From the NCBI GenBank assembly GCA_020349245.1, contig CP070764.1:1078817-1142816 (forward strand): a DNA stretch of 64,000 nucleotides, given 5' to 3'. A model generated the notes under the pieces. It ran no database searches and was not told the origin of the DNA. It saw nothing but the letters and a program-made list of their open reading frames with translations. Shown here piece after piece: positions 18,959-27,632 of this stretch (position 1 is the stretch's first letter; each line of letters opens with the position of its first letter). This stretch comes from Chloroflexota bacterium. GTDB taxonomy: Bacteria > Chloroflexota > Anaerolineae > Anaerolineales > UBA4823. Both the position numbers and the translations under genes were made by a program.

Positions 18959-19267
18959 CTATTCATCATAAATATCTCTTTCGAGGTCTAAGGCCTCTTT
19001 CAGGGATTGAGCGCAATCTTCACTGCAGGAAAAAAAGAACAAATCAAAGCCCTGCATTCCTACTGTGGATGCTATTTCGGGGACAAATGCAAACACTGTT
19101 TTATCCTGTAGGACTAAGGTCAGTGATACAAATTGCCCTACTTTATCACTCAGGTCAATGCCTTCGCTGGCTTTCGCAGCGAAACCGAAGATATCCTCAT
19201 CTTGCATTATCTCCTGCTGACACCATGAGCAGGTTCGCAGCAGTCGGTGGAGGTCAATATTCGTCAT
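18959..19267 (-). CDS. Small cysteine-pair protein, unknown function
   Basis: A 102-residue protein I do not recognise. It has CSWC (C13, C16) near the N terminus and CSEDC (C81, C85) near the C terminus, a spacing that could form a single zinc site of treble-clef or ribbon type, separated by a beta-rich middle (FVSLTLVLQDKTVFAFVPEI). The tail is acidic. It is downstream of the tryptophanase-like gene on the same strand (about 70 nt gap) and may be co-transcribed with it. Codon use and the paired cysteines favour a real gene. Confidence 0.6.
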   Translation of the reverse strand: MTNIDLHRLLRTCSWCQQEIMQDEDIFGFAAKASEGIDLSDKVGQFVSLTLVLQDKTVFAFVPEIASTVGMQGFDLFFFSCSEDCAQSLKEALDLERDIYDE

Positions 19268-19336
19268 GATTTCCGTACCCTTGCATGTTTCTTAGATTCA
19301 ATTCAGCTTTACGCTGGCTTTCGTATTTGTTACAGG

Positions 19337-20719
19337 TCAGGATTCAAGCGGTTTAAACCAAGCTGTGAAATGCCGCAGAAGTTCCGGCGCTTCAATAATC
19401 TTAAGACCGTGGATATTGTCTTTGCGAGTTGCGATCTTAGTGAGGGTTTCCACCACAAAATCCAAGTGGCTTTGCGTATAGACCCTGCGAGGGATAGCCA
19501 ACCGCACGAGCTCGAGGCTTGGATAAATCATATCTTTTGTCTCAGGATCAGGATACGCAAACATCACGGAGCCGATTTCGACAGATCGGATACCTCCCTC
19601 AAGATATAATTCAATACTCAAGGCCTGGGCAGGATATTGATGCTGAGGAATATGGGGCAAGAATGCTTTAGCATCGATATAAACCGCATGACCCCCGGGG
19701 GGATTCATGATTGGGATTCCGATCTCGTTGAGTTTATTCGCCAAGTATTCGGTTTGGGCAAGGCGGTATGAAAGGTATTCCTCTTCTAGGCTTTCCTTCA
19801 AACCCACGGCGATAGCATCGAGATCTCGACCAGCCAAGCCACCGTAAGTCAAGAAACCTTCCCGCAGAATTAATTCATTACCAGCTCGCAAAAATAAATC
19901 CCCATCGTTCATCGCCAGGAATCCGCCAATATTTACATTGCCATCTTTCTTGGCACTCATGGTGGCTCCATCCGCCAGGGCGAAAATCTCCCTGGCAATT
20001 TCCCGGGTGGATATATCGAGATAGCCGGGCTCTCGTAACTTAATGAAGTAAGAATTCTCAGCGTAACGGCAGGCATCGATAAAGAATGGGATATTGTGTT
20101 TACGGTAGATGGCTGAGACTGATTTTATATTGTTCAGAGAGACAGGCTGGCCACCACCAGCGTTGTTGGTTATGGTCAGCATTCCGAAGGGGATCTTCGC
20201 AGCGCCTGTTTGGGATATGAAGTTTTCTAATTTAACCAGGTCCATGTTCCCTTTGAATGGGGATTTGTCTGTTGGATCATACGCAGAATCGACAACAAGA
20301 TTAACCGGTCTCCCTTTCCTGGCACGGATATTTGCGTCCGTGGTATCGAAATGGGTATTGGAAGGGATGGACTGGCCTTCTTTTAGCAGTATGGCGCAGA
20401 GAATGTTTTCTGCTGCTCTGCCCTGGTGGGTCGGAATGAAGTATTTGAAACCGAAAATTTCTTCCATAGTTCTTGCTAAGCGATTAAAGGAACGTGAGCC
20501 AGCATATGATTCATCACCGAGCATGAGAGCAGACCACTGCTCTTGGCTCATCGCACCCGTACCAGAATCAGTAAGCAAATCGATAAATATATCTTCAGCG
20601 TTCATTCTAAATAAATTATATCCAGCCCCGATCAATGCGGAGTGCCTTTGCTCTCTAGGGATTAGCTTGATTGGCTCAACCATCTTAATGCGAAAAGGTT
20701 CAGGTGGATGAGTTGGCAT
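19337..20719 (-). CDS. tnaA: Tryptophanase-type PLP C-C lyase
   Basis: A 460-residue enzyme of the tryptophanase / tyrosine phenol-lyase family, complete at both ends: PEPFRIKMVEP at the start, DLLTDSGTGAMS, PTHQGRAAEN, and the PLP lysine in MSAKKDGNVNIGG (K258 by alignment from memory). Long stretches resemble tyrosine phenol-lyase (AGYNLF, SYAGSRSF, NIGGFLAMND, GGLAGRDL). The positions that separate the two activities are tryptophanase-like: D125 in FDTT, I382 in VEIGS (Arg in tyrosine phenol-lyase) and H450 in LRHFTA. Likely reaction: tryptophan to indole, pyruvate and ammonia. CCTCC on the + strand gives a good ribosome site. Confidence 0.85.
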   Translation of the reverse strand: MPTHPPEPFRIKMVEPIKLIPREQRHSALIGAGYNLFRMNAEDIFIDLLTDSGTGAMSQEQWSALMLGDESYAGSRSFNRLARTMEEIFGFKYFIPTHQGRAAENILCAILLKEGQSIPSNTHFDTTDANIRARKGRPVNLVVDSAYDPTDKSPFKGNMDLVKLENFISQTGAAKIPFGMLTITNNAGGGQPVSLNNIKSVSAIYRKHNIPFFIDACRYAENSYFIKLREPGYLDISTREIAREIFALADGATMSAKKDGNVNIGGFLAMNDGDLFLRAGNELILREGFLTYGGLAGRDLDAIAVGLKESLEEEYLSYRLAQTEYLANKLNEIGIPIMNPPGGHAVYIDAKAFLPHIPQHQYPAQALSIELYLEGGIRSVEIGSVMFAYPDPETKDMIYPSLELVRLAIPRRVYTQSHLDFVVETLTKIATRKDNIHGLKIIEAPELLRHFTAWFKPLES

Positions 20720-20750
20720 CCATAACCTCCATATGATTTTAGGATGCTAC

Positions 20751-20779
20751 AGTTTAGCATGCTTTACCAAGGATTCCAA
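20751..20779 (-). promoter_or_regulatory. Candidate promoter of the tryptophanase-type gene
   Basis: On the minus strand TTGGAA (+ strand 20774-20779) and TAAACT (20751-20756) are 17 bases apart, about 32 nt before the ATG at 20719. No room is left for a TnaC-like leader peptide of the E. coli kind. Confidence 0.45.
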
Positions 20780-20795
20780 GGACAGAGTGCAGGTA

Positions 20796-20822
20796 TTGCG
20801 TTCCTCTTCGTTCAAGTATAAT
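20796..20822 (+). promoter_or_regulatory. Candidate promoter giving a nearly leaderless mRNA
   Basis: A consensus TATAAT (20817-20822) ends 6 bases before the ATG at 20829, with a weak TTGCGT (20796-20801) 15 bases upstream. No Shine-Dalgarno sequence is seen. Transcription would begin at or next to the start codon. Confidence 0.4.
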
Positions 20823-20828
20823 TTTCAC

Positions 20829-21482
20829 ATGAAGAGGCCGGTACTCCTGCACATTGCAGCATCGATCGTCCTTTCTCTTTCCCTTTTGTTCCTCTTATGG
20901 GGATTTAATCCGGATTCCAAGAAGATTCAAACGATCAAGGTGCCGGGATTAGGGACACAAATCCTGGCTTGGACCCCGCGAATCAGGATCGGGGACAGGG
21001 GCACTTTGCGACTTGAATTTGACGCGGAGGATTTGTTCAGCAGCGGACAGATAAAGGTTGGGGAAAATAATTCTACGAATCAGATTTCCCGCCCCCTAAA
21101 TAAAGGTGACAACCTACTTGTCCATGCCAGGGTAGAATCAGTCGGTTTGATTCTTGAACCTGGAGAGGAGTTAATCCAACCGCTTCGAGCTGGGGAAAAT
21201 TTGACCTTTGTTTGGCAGATTCAACCGCTATTAAGAAGGGAGATCAAGGGGGAGGTCTGGTCATACCTGCAGATAGTATCTCTAGGGGAAAATAGTCAGG
21301 ATCGCTACCCAATTACGATTGTTAATTTTGATCTCGAATCGATCGATCTGCTTGGAATGACTGGACAAACTGCAAGAATGTTTGGGATAATTGGCATTTG
21401 TATTGCCTTTTTCCTCTGGAGAGGCCAAATTGTGAGATACATGCCTCATCTTGCTGGCAGGAGCAGGCAAAATAGTGAATAG
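20829..21482 (+). CDS. Two-helix membrane protein, unknown function
   Basis: A 217-residue protein I do not recognise. An N-terminal hydrophobic helix (residues about 5-24) is followed by a beta-rich domain of about 150 residues and a second helix near residues 178-195 (GIIGICIAFFLWRG), with a basic C-terminal tail. The middle is therefore probably outside the membrane; it has repeated Leu-Glu-Pro-Gly-Glu and Leu-Arg-Ala-Gly-Glu-Asn motifs that look immunoglobulin-like. Start 20829 is chosen over 20733 because the region before it lacks family-like sequence and holds the promoter. The metallo-hydrolase gene follows after 23 nt. Confidence 0.65.
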   Translation: MKRPVLLHIAASIVLSLSLLFLLWGFNPDSKKIQTIKVPGLGTQILAWTPRIRIGDRGTLRLEFDAEDLFSSGQIKVGENNSTNQISRPLNKGDNLLVHARVESVGLILEPGEELIQPLRAGENLTFVWQIQPLLRREIKGEVWSYLQIVSLGENSQDRYPITIVNFDLESIDLLGMTGQTARMFGIIGICIAFFLWRGQIVRYMPHLAGRSRQNSE

Positions 21483-21505
21483 GTTATTCGTTTCAGGGAT
21501 TTAGC

Positions 21506-22138
21506 ATGTTTACAATTGTTGCCTTTACATTGGGACCAGTGATGACAAATACTTACTTAATCGGAGATGATCAGACTGGCGATGCTGTCGTGATCGACCC
21601 TGCGGATGTGGGAGAAATTATTGTATCGGAAGCAGAGGAACGCGGTTGGAGAATCGTGAGTATCTGGCTGACCCATGCTCATTTTGACCATCTCGGCGGG
21701 GCAGCTGCTGTGGCTGATGCCTGCAAACCAATGCCACCAGTGGCACTTCACGCTGATGATTACGGGTTGTGGCGAATGCAAGGTGGGGCAGGATTTTTTG
21801 GAATGGAGATTGATCCCGGCCCTGAACCGACCGTCGAGCTCAAGCACAACCAGGTTCTCCATCTGGGAGAAAATACCTTTCAGGTTCTCCATGCTCCCGG
21901 ACATACACGTGGGCATGTGATGTTTTATAGTGCAAAAGAAGAAGTTTTGTTTTGCGGTGATGTGATATTTCAGGGCAGTATCGGGAGAACAGATTTACCT
22001 GGTGGGGATTTTAATACACTGATCAACAGCATTCAAACCCAGATATTGACCCTTCCAGATGATACTCGCTTGCTGACAGGTCATGGACCGGAGACCACTG
22101 TTGGCGATGAACGCCGATACAACCCATTCATCCGCTAA
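21506..22138 (+). CDS. Metallo-beta-lactamase-fold hydrolase (glyoxalase II-like)
   Basis: A 210-residue MBL-fold enzyme. Metal ligands are plain: THAHFDH (H57, H59, D61, H62), the H of APGHTRGH, D of LFCGDVIF and the final H of TGHGPETT. The arrangement matches small hydroxyacylglutathione-hydrolase-like proteins such as E. coli YcbL, which hydrolyse thioesters. True substrate unknown. It probably shares a transcript with the membrane protein upstream and is closed by a bidirectional terminator. Confidence 0.88.
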   Translation: MFTIVAFTLGPVMTNTYLIGDDQTGDAVVIDPADVGEIIVSEAEERGWRIVSIWLTHAHFDHLGGAAAVADACKPMPPVALHADDYGLWRMQGGAGFFGMEIDPGPEPTVELKHNQVLHLGENTFQVLHAPGHTRGHVMFYSAKEEVLFCGDVIFQGSIGRTDLPGGDFNTLINSIQTQILTLPDDTRLLTGHGPETTVGDERRYNPFIR

Positions 22139-22144
22139 AATTAA

Positions 22145-22190
22145 AACTTCCTGGGTATATTGGAGCCAACCCGCCATTTCCCAGGAAGTT
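22145..22190. terminator. Bidirectional terminator between convergent genes
   Basis: AACTTCCTGGG (22145-22155) pairs perfectly with CCCAGGAAGTT (22180-22190), flanked by AAAA/TTAATTAAA tracts on both sides. It lies between the metallo-hydrolase (+) and rny (-) and could serve both. Confidence 0.75.
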
Positions 22191-22211
22191 AATTAAATAT
22201 ATCTAATTAAA

Positions 22212-23738
22212 TTATTTTGCGTAATCCACCGCTCGTGTTTCGCGGATGACGGTGACCTTAATTTGTACCGGATATTGCATGGAATCTTCAATTTGCTTGG
22301 CGATATCACGGGCTAAACGAATAGCATCAAGATCATCGATATCTTCTGGTCGCACAAAGATCCGGATCTCACGACCTGCCTGTAAAGCATAACTTTGGCC
22401 AACACCTGTATAGGAATTTGCTACCTCTTCTAGGGCGCGGACACGCTTGATATACTGCTCCAAACTCTCTCTTCTGGCACCAGGTCTGGCACCAGAAATC
22501 GCATCAGCTGCTTCTATAATCACTGCTTCGACTGTTTCTTGCTCTACCTCATGGTGATGGGAGGCGATCGCATTAACCACCTTGGTAGATACCCCATATC
22601 GCTTGGCGAAGTCTGCACCGATTTGGGCATGAGTACCTTCAACATTATGATCCATCGCTTTACCCAGATCGTGGAGCAAAGCTCCAGCCTTTGAAACTTC
22701 AACATCTGCACCCAATTCTGCTGCAATTACACCTGCCAGCTGGGCAGTTTCAACTGCATGGTCTAATTGGTTTTGTCCGTAAGATGTGCGGTATTTAAGA
22801 CGACCCAGTGTTCTTAATATTTCCGGATGCAATCCTGGTACACCTGCATCGTAGGCAGCCTGATCGCCTGCTTCGACAATAATCCGCTCCACTTCTTCTT
22901 TTTCTTTCTGGATTATTTTTTCGATATGCGCCGGGTGAATGCGTCCATCCAAGACCAATTTCGCCATCGATCGAACTGCAATTTCCCTTCTAACTGAATC
23001 AAAACAGGAAATGGTGATCGCTTCAGGAGTATCATCGACGATAACATCAACACCAGCTGCCTGTTCAAAAGCGTGGATATTTCGACCATTCCGCCCGATG
23101 ATGCGTCCGTTCATCTCATCATTTGGTAAGGGTACAAAGGACGTGGTTACTTCTTGAACATGTTCTGAGGCTACTCTTTGAATAGCACTGGCGACTAGCT
23201 TGCGAGCTCTCTTTTCGCCATCCTCTCGAGCTTCAGCTTCAATCTGGCGCATGATCCGGGCCATATCTGCGCGGGCTTCTTTCTCAACCTCCTGCAAGAG
23301 ACTTTCTCGGGCTTCTTCTTTGCTCATTTGAGATATCCGCTGCAGTTCCTCCAGTTCCTGGGTGTACATTTTATCCAGTTCATTCGATTGCTTATCCAAA
23401 GCACTCTGCCGCTTGTTCTGAGTTTGTTCCCGCTTGTCCAACCGCTCTGTCCGGGCATCGATCTCATTACGCCGATTTAACAGTCGATCCTCCTCCTTAT
23501 TTAACTCTGATCGCCTGCGATTGATTTCTGCATCAGCAGTCTGTCTGATCTCCAGGGCTTTGTCTCTTGCCTGCAACTCAATGTTCTTGGCTTCCTCATT
23601 GGCTTTATTAAGAATACTTCTCCCTTGGTCTTTCTCCTTAGCTGCTTTATTTGCATACAATAATTGTCTGATGATGAAACCAATTGCGACTCCCGCAAGC
23701 AGGCTGAGAATTATTATCACTACATCGCTTGAATTCAT
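22212..23738 (-). CDS. rny: Ribonuclease Y
   Basis: A 508-residue membrane-anchored endoribonuclease. Residues 5-27 form one transmembrane helix; a long charged coiled coil runs to about 190; the KH domain has GRIIGRNGRNIHAFE; the HD domain has AGALLHDLGKAMDHN and ASHHHEVE. Length and order match RNase Y, which starts mRNA decay in many bacteria lacking RNase E. AGGTGAG precedes the ATG. It is downstream of recX by 31 nt, a pairing that may be an operon. Confidence 0.96.
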   Translation of the reverse strand: MNSSDVVIIILSLLAGVAIGFIIRQLLYANKAAKEKDQGRSILNKANEEAKNIELQARDKALEIRQTADAEINRRRSELNKEEDRLLNRRNEIDARTERLDKREQTQNKRQSALDKQSNELDKMYTQELEELQRISQMSKEEARESLLQEVEKEARADMARIMRQIEAEAREDGEKRARKLVASAIQRVASEHVQEVTTSFVPLPNDEMNGRIIGRNGRNIHAFEQAAGVDVIVDDTPEAITISCFDSVRREIAVRSMAKLVLDGRIHPAHIEKIIQKEKEEVERIIVEAGDQAAYDAGVPGLHPEILRTLGRLKYRTSYGQNQLDHAVETAQLAGVIAAELGADVEVSKAGALLHDLGKAMDHNVEGTHAQIGADFAKRYGVSTKVVNAIASHHHEVEQETVEAVIIEAADAISGARPGARRESLEQYIKRVRALEEVANSYTGVGQSYALQAGREIRIFVRPEDIDDLDAIRLARDIAKQIEDSMQYPVQIKVTVIRETRAVDYAK

Positions 23739-23769
23739 ATTTACTCACCTTTCTCTGCCTTCATTTTAT

Positions 23770-24438
23770 TTAAGATAATCCTTCCTGATCAGGATAGATA
23801 TTTTCAGATTGTTGCTCTTTCCAAACTTTTTTTACCGTGGGTTTGATTAACGAGTAAGAAAAACCTCTCCGGGCTAAATAAGAACTTAACCTCTTTTGAA
23901 AAATTTGCCACTCAATATTTTTATATTTTCTTGCTTGCTTTCTCGCGGCAATATAAACCAGCTCTTCGTCTTCGGATGCATTTTGGAGGGTTTGAGAAAT
24001 TAATTCGGCTGGAATTCCTTTGTGTGTCAATTCAACTTTGAGCATTCGCCGGGAGCGTGGTCGGAATTCGCTTCGATTATCAATCCACATTTTCGCGAAA
24101 TTTGCATCATCCAGCAATCCGTTTTGCTGTAAACGTTCAACCACACCTGCGATTGTGCTATCATCGATCCCATTCTGGTGTAAATAGCTTTGCACTTCTG
24201 ATACCGACCTCATCCGATAGCTGATAAATTTCAATGTCCGCTGATATGCAGATTCAAATTCATCCTGTTTGATCAGTTCTGTGATTTTTTCCTCGGATAA
24301 TTCTTGACCAACCTGCAACCAGGCGGCAACAAAGCGGGATAAGCCAAAAGCGAATTCTCCATCAAGGTATACATTGACTCTTTGATGGTTACGCTTCTGT
24401 GCTTTGAGTGATGTGACTCGCTTTCCCATAATCTCCAC
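23770..24438 (-). CDS. recX: Regulatory protein RecX
   Basis: A 222-residue RecX-like protein: three helical repeats with VYLDGEFAFGLSRF, AYQRTLKFISYRMRSVSEVQ and LLDDANFAKMWIDNRSEFRP. RecX binds and modulates RecA filaments. recA is not adjacent. The start is unclear: GTG at 24438 or ATG at 24429 (MGKRVTSLKAQ), the latter having GGAG only 3 nt away. A LexA box is not visible upstream. Confidence 0.85.
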   Translation of the reverse strand: MEIMGKRVTSLKAQKRNHQRVNVYLDGEFAFGLSRFVAAWLQVGQELSEEKITELIKQDEFESAYQRTLKFISYRMRSVSEVQSYLHQNGIDDSTIAGVVERLQQNGLLDDANFAKMWIDNRSEFRPRSRRMLKVELTHKGIPAELISQTLQNASEDEELVYIAARKQARKYKNIEWQIFQKRLSSYLARRGFSYSLIKPTVKKVWKEQQSENIYPDQEGLS

Positions 24439-25013
24439 AATTTGGTTATAAATGCTGTCTTAATAATCTAATTAAAATAGCCGCAGTCCTTTATCGGCCA
24501 CGGCTGAATGAATCCGGCATCAAATAAGAGTTTGGTTTTGGTGATCTGAATTACAGAAAAGCTTTATTAGCTAGAAAATTCAAATGATATTTCTTTTTCA
24601 AACAAAATAAATTCAATAATTGGCCCTTTGGTCAGGTGTCATCGTAAAAGAGAGCCGGTTATTTACTGGCATCATCAAAAATTTTCTTCGCATTTACGGT
24701 ATAAATCTACCAAAACTTTATTTCTCAGTTGAATTTTTCTTTTCAAACCGTGGCTAAACAAATCTTGCTTGAAGGAAAATATTTAGCGGCTATGATCGTG
24801 GCCGGATTTGTTCAACCTCTTCAGAAAGTATTTTTATTTTCAAGATCCAACTGTTCATGTCATGTACAGTTTAGATTATACAATTATACATGATACTTTT
24901 ATAAATTGTATGTTTTGGTAGAATGTTAAATAATTAGTAAACTTCACAGAGTATAATCCATTCTTATGCTTCATAAATACATGAGAGCCAGACTCAAGGT
25001 TGGAGGTATGTGA
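24439..25013. other. 575-base AT-rich intergenic region between divergent genes
   Basis: No gene, tRNA or long open frame is convincing here. It separates divergent recX and maeB. Near maeB there is an inverted repeat, ATACAATT (24878-24885) and AATTGTAT (24904-24911), followed by TAGAAT (24919-24924) and TATAAT (24952-24957), either of which could be a -10 element, though neither has a good -35. The maeB ribosome site is GGAGG just before 25014. Confidence 0.5.
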
Positions 25014-27269
25014 ATGAGCAGTTTACGAGAAGATGCCTTAGAGTATCACCGAATCGATGGCAAGCCTGGAAAAATATCCATTTTACCTACAAAACCCCTA
25101 GCAACCCAGCGTGACCTATCTTTAGCTTATTCACCTGGTGTTGCTTACCCAGTTCTGGAGATTGAGAAATCTCCAGAACTGGCGTATGAATACACCTCAA
25201 AAGGAAATTTGGTCGCGGTGATTTCCAATGGTACCGCGATATTGGGTTTGGGTGATCGAGGTGGATTGGCGTCTAAACCGGTTATGGAAGGCAAAGGAGT
25301 CTTGTTCAAGGTATTTTCGGATATTGATGTCTTTGATATCGAAGTGGACTCAATAGATCCGGATGAATTTATCCGGGTGGTCGCGGCAATTTCGCCCACG
25401 TTTGGTGGGATTAATTTAGAGGATATCAAAGCACCAGAATGTTTTTATATCGAAGAAACGCTCAAGCAAATGTTGAATATCCCAGTTTTTCATGACGACC
25501 AACATGGGACTGCAATAATCGCGAGCGCTGGATTATTAAATAGCTTGGAGATTGTGGATAAACGCATGGATGAAATCCGCTTGGCTATATCTGGTGCAGG
25601 TGCTTCGGCGATCTCGTGTGCAGAATTGGCAGTTCGTTTAGGGGTAAAGCGTGAAAATATTCTATTGGTTGATAGCCGGGGTGTTATCAGTGCTGACCGC
25701 AAAGATAGCTTGAATAAGTATAAACAAAGGTTCGCTCATGACACTGATGCCCGTACTTTAGCTGACGCGGTTAGGGATGCAGATGTGTTTTATGGTCTTT
25801 CTGTCGCCGATGTTCTCACCCCCGGGATGGTGAAGTCCATGGCAGATCTACCCATAATTTTCGCGATGGCAAACCCTGATCCAGAGATCAAGTATGAATT
25901 AGCAAAGGAAGTTCGTCCTGAAGCGATTGTTGCCACCGGGAGGTCTGATTTCCCAAACCAGGTGAACAATGTATTGGGATTTCCATTCATCTTCAGAGGT
26001 GCTCTGGATGTTCAAGCCAAGGCTATTAATGAAGAGATGAAGGTTGCCGCTGCCCATGCTCTGGCTGCATTAACCAAGGAAGACGTTCCAGATAGTGTGC
26101 TGAGTGCCTATGGGTTGAGGAGCCTCAAATTTGGACCAGAATATATCATTCCCAAGCCATTGGACCCAAGAGTCATGATTTGGGAGTCACCTGCAGTCGC
26201 CGAGGCAGCAATGGAAAGCGGTGTAGCTAGGAAAACCCTTGATCTTGATGAATATCGTCAGCAGCTGACTTTCCGTCAGGGCATGGGTCAACAAATTCGG
26301 TATTACATAATGAATAAAGCTAAATCGGCACCTACCAAGAAACGAGTTGTATTTGCCGAAGGAGAGGAATCAAAAATTATCCGAGCTGCCGCTCAAATTC
26401 AAGATGAAGGGATTGCTATCCCAATTCTTGTTGGTCGTCCGCAGGTAATTAATAACATGATCGATAGTCTGGGTCTTGATTATCACCCGAACATCATTTA
26501 TCCAGAGGAATTCGACAAAATTGAGCAATATGCCCAATCGTATTATCAGCTGCGTAGGCGGAAAGGTGTGGCTGTATCAGATGCATTAAAAACAGTATCC
26601 CGCCCAAACGTTTTTGGTCCCATGATGGTGAAAATGGGTGATGCAGATGCTTTTGTATCAGGTCTGACATATGATTATCCCGAGGTTATACGTCCAGCTC
26701 TTCAAATTCACCACACCTATCCGGGGGCGAAACGTGCAGCCGGAGTGTACATCATCATTGTGGATACAAAGGTTTACATATTCACAGATGCAACCGTAAA
26801 TATCGATCCTTCTGCTGAAGACCTTGCTGAGATTGCCTGCTTATCAGCGGATTTTGCACGCCAGTTAGGTCTTGAGCCGAGAGTTGCACTGCTATCATTC
26901 TCGAATTTTGGCAGCACACCTCATCACCTGTCTCAAAAAGTAAGTCGAGCTGTCAACATCCTCCAGGAGAAATGTCCTGATTTCGAGTTCGATGGTGAAA
27001 TGCAGGCAGACACGGCAGTCGTATCAGATATCGTTGAAAACAGATATCCGTTCAGCCGGGTAAAAGATGCCAATGTTTTGGTGTTCCCCTCGCTTGAATC
27101 TGCAAATATTGCCTACAAGTTACTGGCAAGGTTGGGAAATGCCCAAGCGATTGGACCTATCCTGCTCGGTGTAGGAGCACCTGTGCATGTTCTCCAAACA
27201 GGTGATGAGGTGCGGGATATTGTCAACATTGCTGCAGTTGCTGTTATGGATGCGCTTAGCCGCGAATAA
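25014..27269 (+). CDS. maeB: Malic enzyme with C-terminal phosphotransacetylase-like domain
   Basis: A 751-residue protein with the MaeB layout. Residues 1-425 are malic enzyme: [16 protein letters not shown], the metal-binding DDQHGTAI, the nucleotide-binding [15 protein letters not shown] and FAMANPDPE. Residues 430-751 resemble phosphotransacetylase ([38 protein letters not shown]), which in MaeB proteins is regarded as a regulatory acetyl-CoA-sensing module. Reaction: malate to pyruvate, CO2 and NAD(P)H; cofactor not decidable by eye. A terminator follows. Confidence 0.95.
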   Translation: MSSLREDALEYHRIDGKPGKISILPTKPLATQRDLSLAYSPGVAYPVLEIEKSPELAYEYTSKGNLVAVISNGTAILGLGDRGGLASKPVMEGKGVLFKVFSDIDVFDIEVDSIDPDEFIRVVAAISPTFGGINLEDIKAPECFYIEETLKQMLNIPVFHDDQHGTAIIASAGLLNSLEIVDKRMDEIRLAISGAGASAISCAELAVRLGVKRENILLVDSRGVISADRKDSLNKYKQRFAHDTDARTLADAVRDADVFYGLSVADVLTPGMVKSMADLPIIFAMANPDPEIKYELAKEVRPEAIVATGRSDFPNQVNNVLGFPFIFRGALDVQAKAINEEMKVAAAHALAALTKEDVPDSVLSAYGLRSLKFGPEYIIPKPLDPRVMIWESPAVAEAAMESGVARKTLDLDEYRQQLTFRQGMGQQIRYYIMNKAKSAPTKKRVVFAEGEESKIIRAAAQIQDEGIAIPILVGRPQVINNMIDSLGLDYHPNIIYPEEFDKIEQYAQSYYQLRRRKGVAVSDALKTVSRPNVFGPMMVKMGDADAFVSGLTYDYPEVIRPALQIHHTYPGAKRAAGVYIIIVDTKVYIFTDATVNIDPSAEDLAEIACLSADFARQLGLEPRVALLSFSNFGSTPHHLSQKVSRAVNILQEKCPDFEFDGEMQADTAVVSDIVENRYPFSRVKDANVLVFPSLESANIAYKLLARLGNAQAIGPILLGVGAPVHVLQTGDEVRDIVNIAAVAVMDALSRE

Positions 27270-27301
27270 TAATCTGTTCTAGTAATATAAATTTTCGCAT
27301 T

Positions 27302-27333
27302 CTCCCTGGTGTGATTCACCGGGGAGTTTTTTT
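27302..27333 (+). terminator. Rho-independent terminator after maeB
   Basis: CTCCCTGGTG (27302-27311) pairs with CACCGGGGAG (27317-27326) around a TGATT loop (one G-T pair), followed by seven T (27327-27333). Confidence 0.9.
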
Positions 27334-27522
27334 CCCATATTCAATAACCATCAGAAAGTGACTATCGACCAGACTGTTCCATGAGAGCAGAGAGAACTTC
27401 CTGCTGCAAAATCGATGGATTGAATATTCAATTGAAAAGTACTGCAGGTCAACCGCGAGGTGAAAGATTACAACTTGCAGATATGCAAAGCTAATAAAGG
27501 TGGGGAATTTGGAGAAAAATAC

Positions 27523-27551
27523 TTGCAATTAAAGCTAAATTAGTATATACT
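27523..27551 (+). promoter_or_regulatory. Promoter of the dcw (division and cell wall) cluster
   Basis: TTGCAA (27523-27528), 17-base spacer, TATACT (27546-27551). Transcription would begin around 27558, at the first MraZ box. The roughly 190 bases between the maeB terminator and this promoter hold nothing I can identify. Confidence 0.75.
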
Positions 27552-27558
27552 GTGTCTG

Positions 27559-27585
27559 ATTGTGGGAGAAAGTGGATCAAAGTGG
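27559..27585 (+). promoter_or_regulatory. MraZ operator: three direct repeats with 10-base period
   Basis: ATTGTGG (27559-27565), AAAGTGG (27569-27575) and AAAGTGG (27579-27585) are separated by 3-base spacers. This matches the described MraZ box pattern (AAAGTG[T/G] repeats with 3-base spacers in mollicutes, TGGGN repeats in E. coli). The array begins at the predicted transcription start, so MraZ bound here would control its own operon. Confidence 0.8.
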
Positions 27586-27606
27586 AACGCCGGTCAATCC
27601 GGCGTT
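27586..27606 (+). other. Perfect stem-loop in the mraZ leader
   Basis: AACGCCGG (27586-27593) and CCGGCGTT (27599-27606) form an 8-bp stem with a TCAAT loop. It starts at the base after the third MraZ box and ends 26 bases before the mraZ ATG. No T run follows, so it is not an ordinary terminator. Confidence 0.6.
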
Positions 27607-27632
27607 CCGGCATTAAAGGCAAATTAGAACAA

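Noticed and set aside
20109-20711. A 200-codon plus-strand open frame opposite the tryptophanase-type gene
   Set aside because: It is antisense to a fully conserved PLP enzyme and has no supporting features.
19337-20719. Naming the lyase tyrosine phenol-lyase
   Set aside because: Overall similarity suggests it, but the three discriminating residues (Asp125, Ile382, His450) are of the tryptophanase kind.
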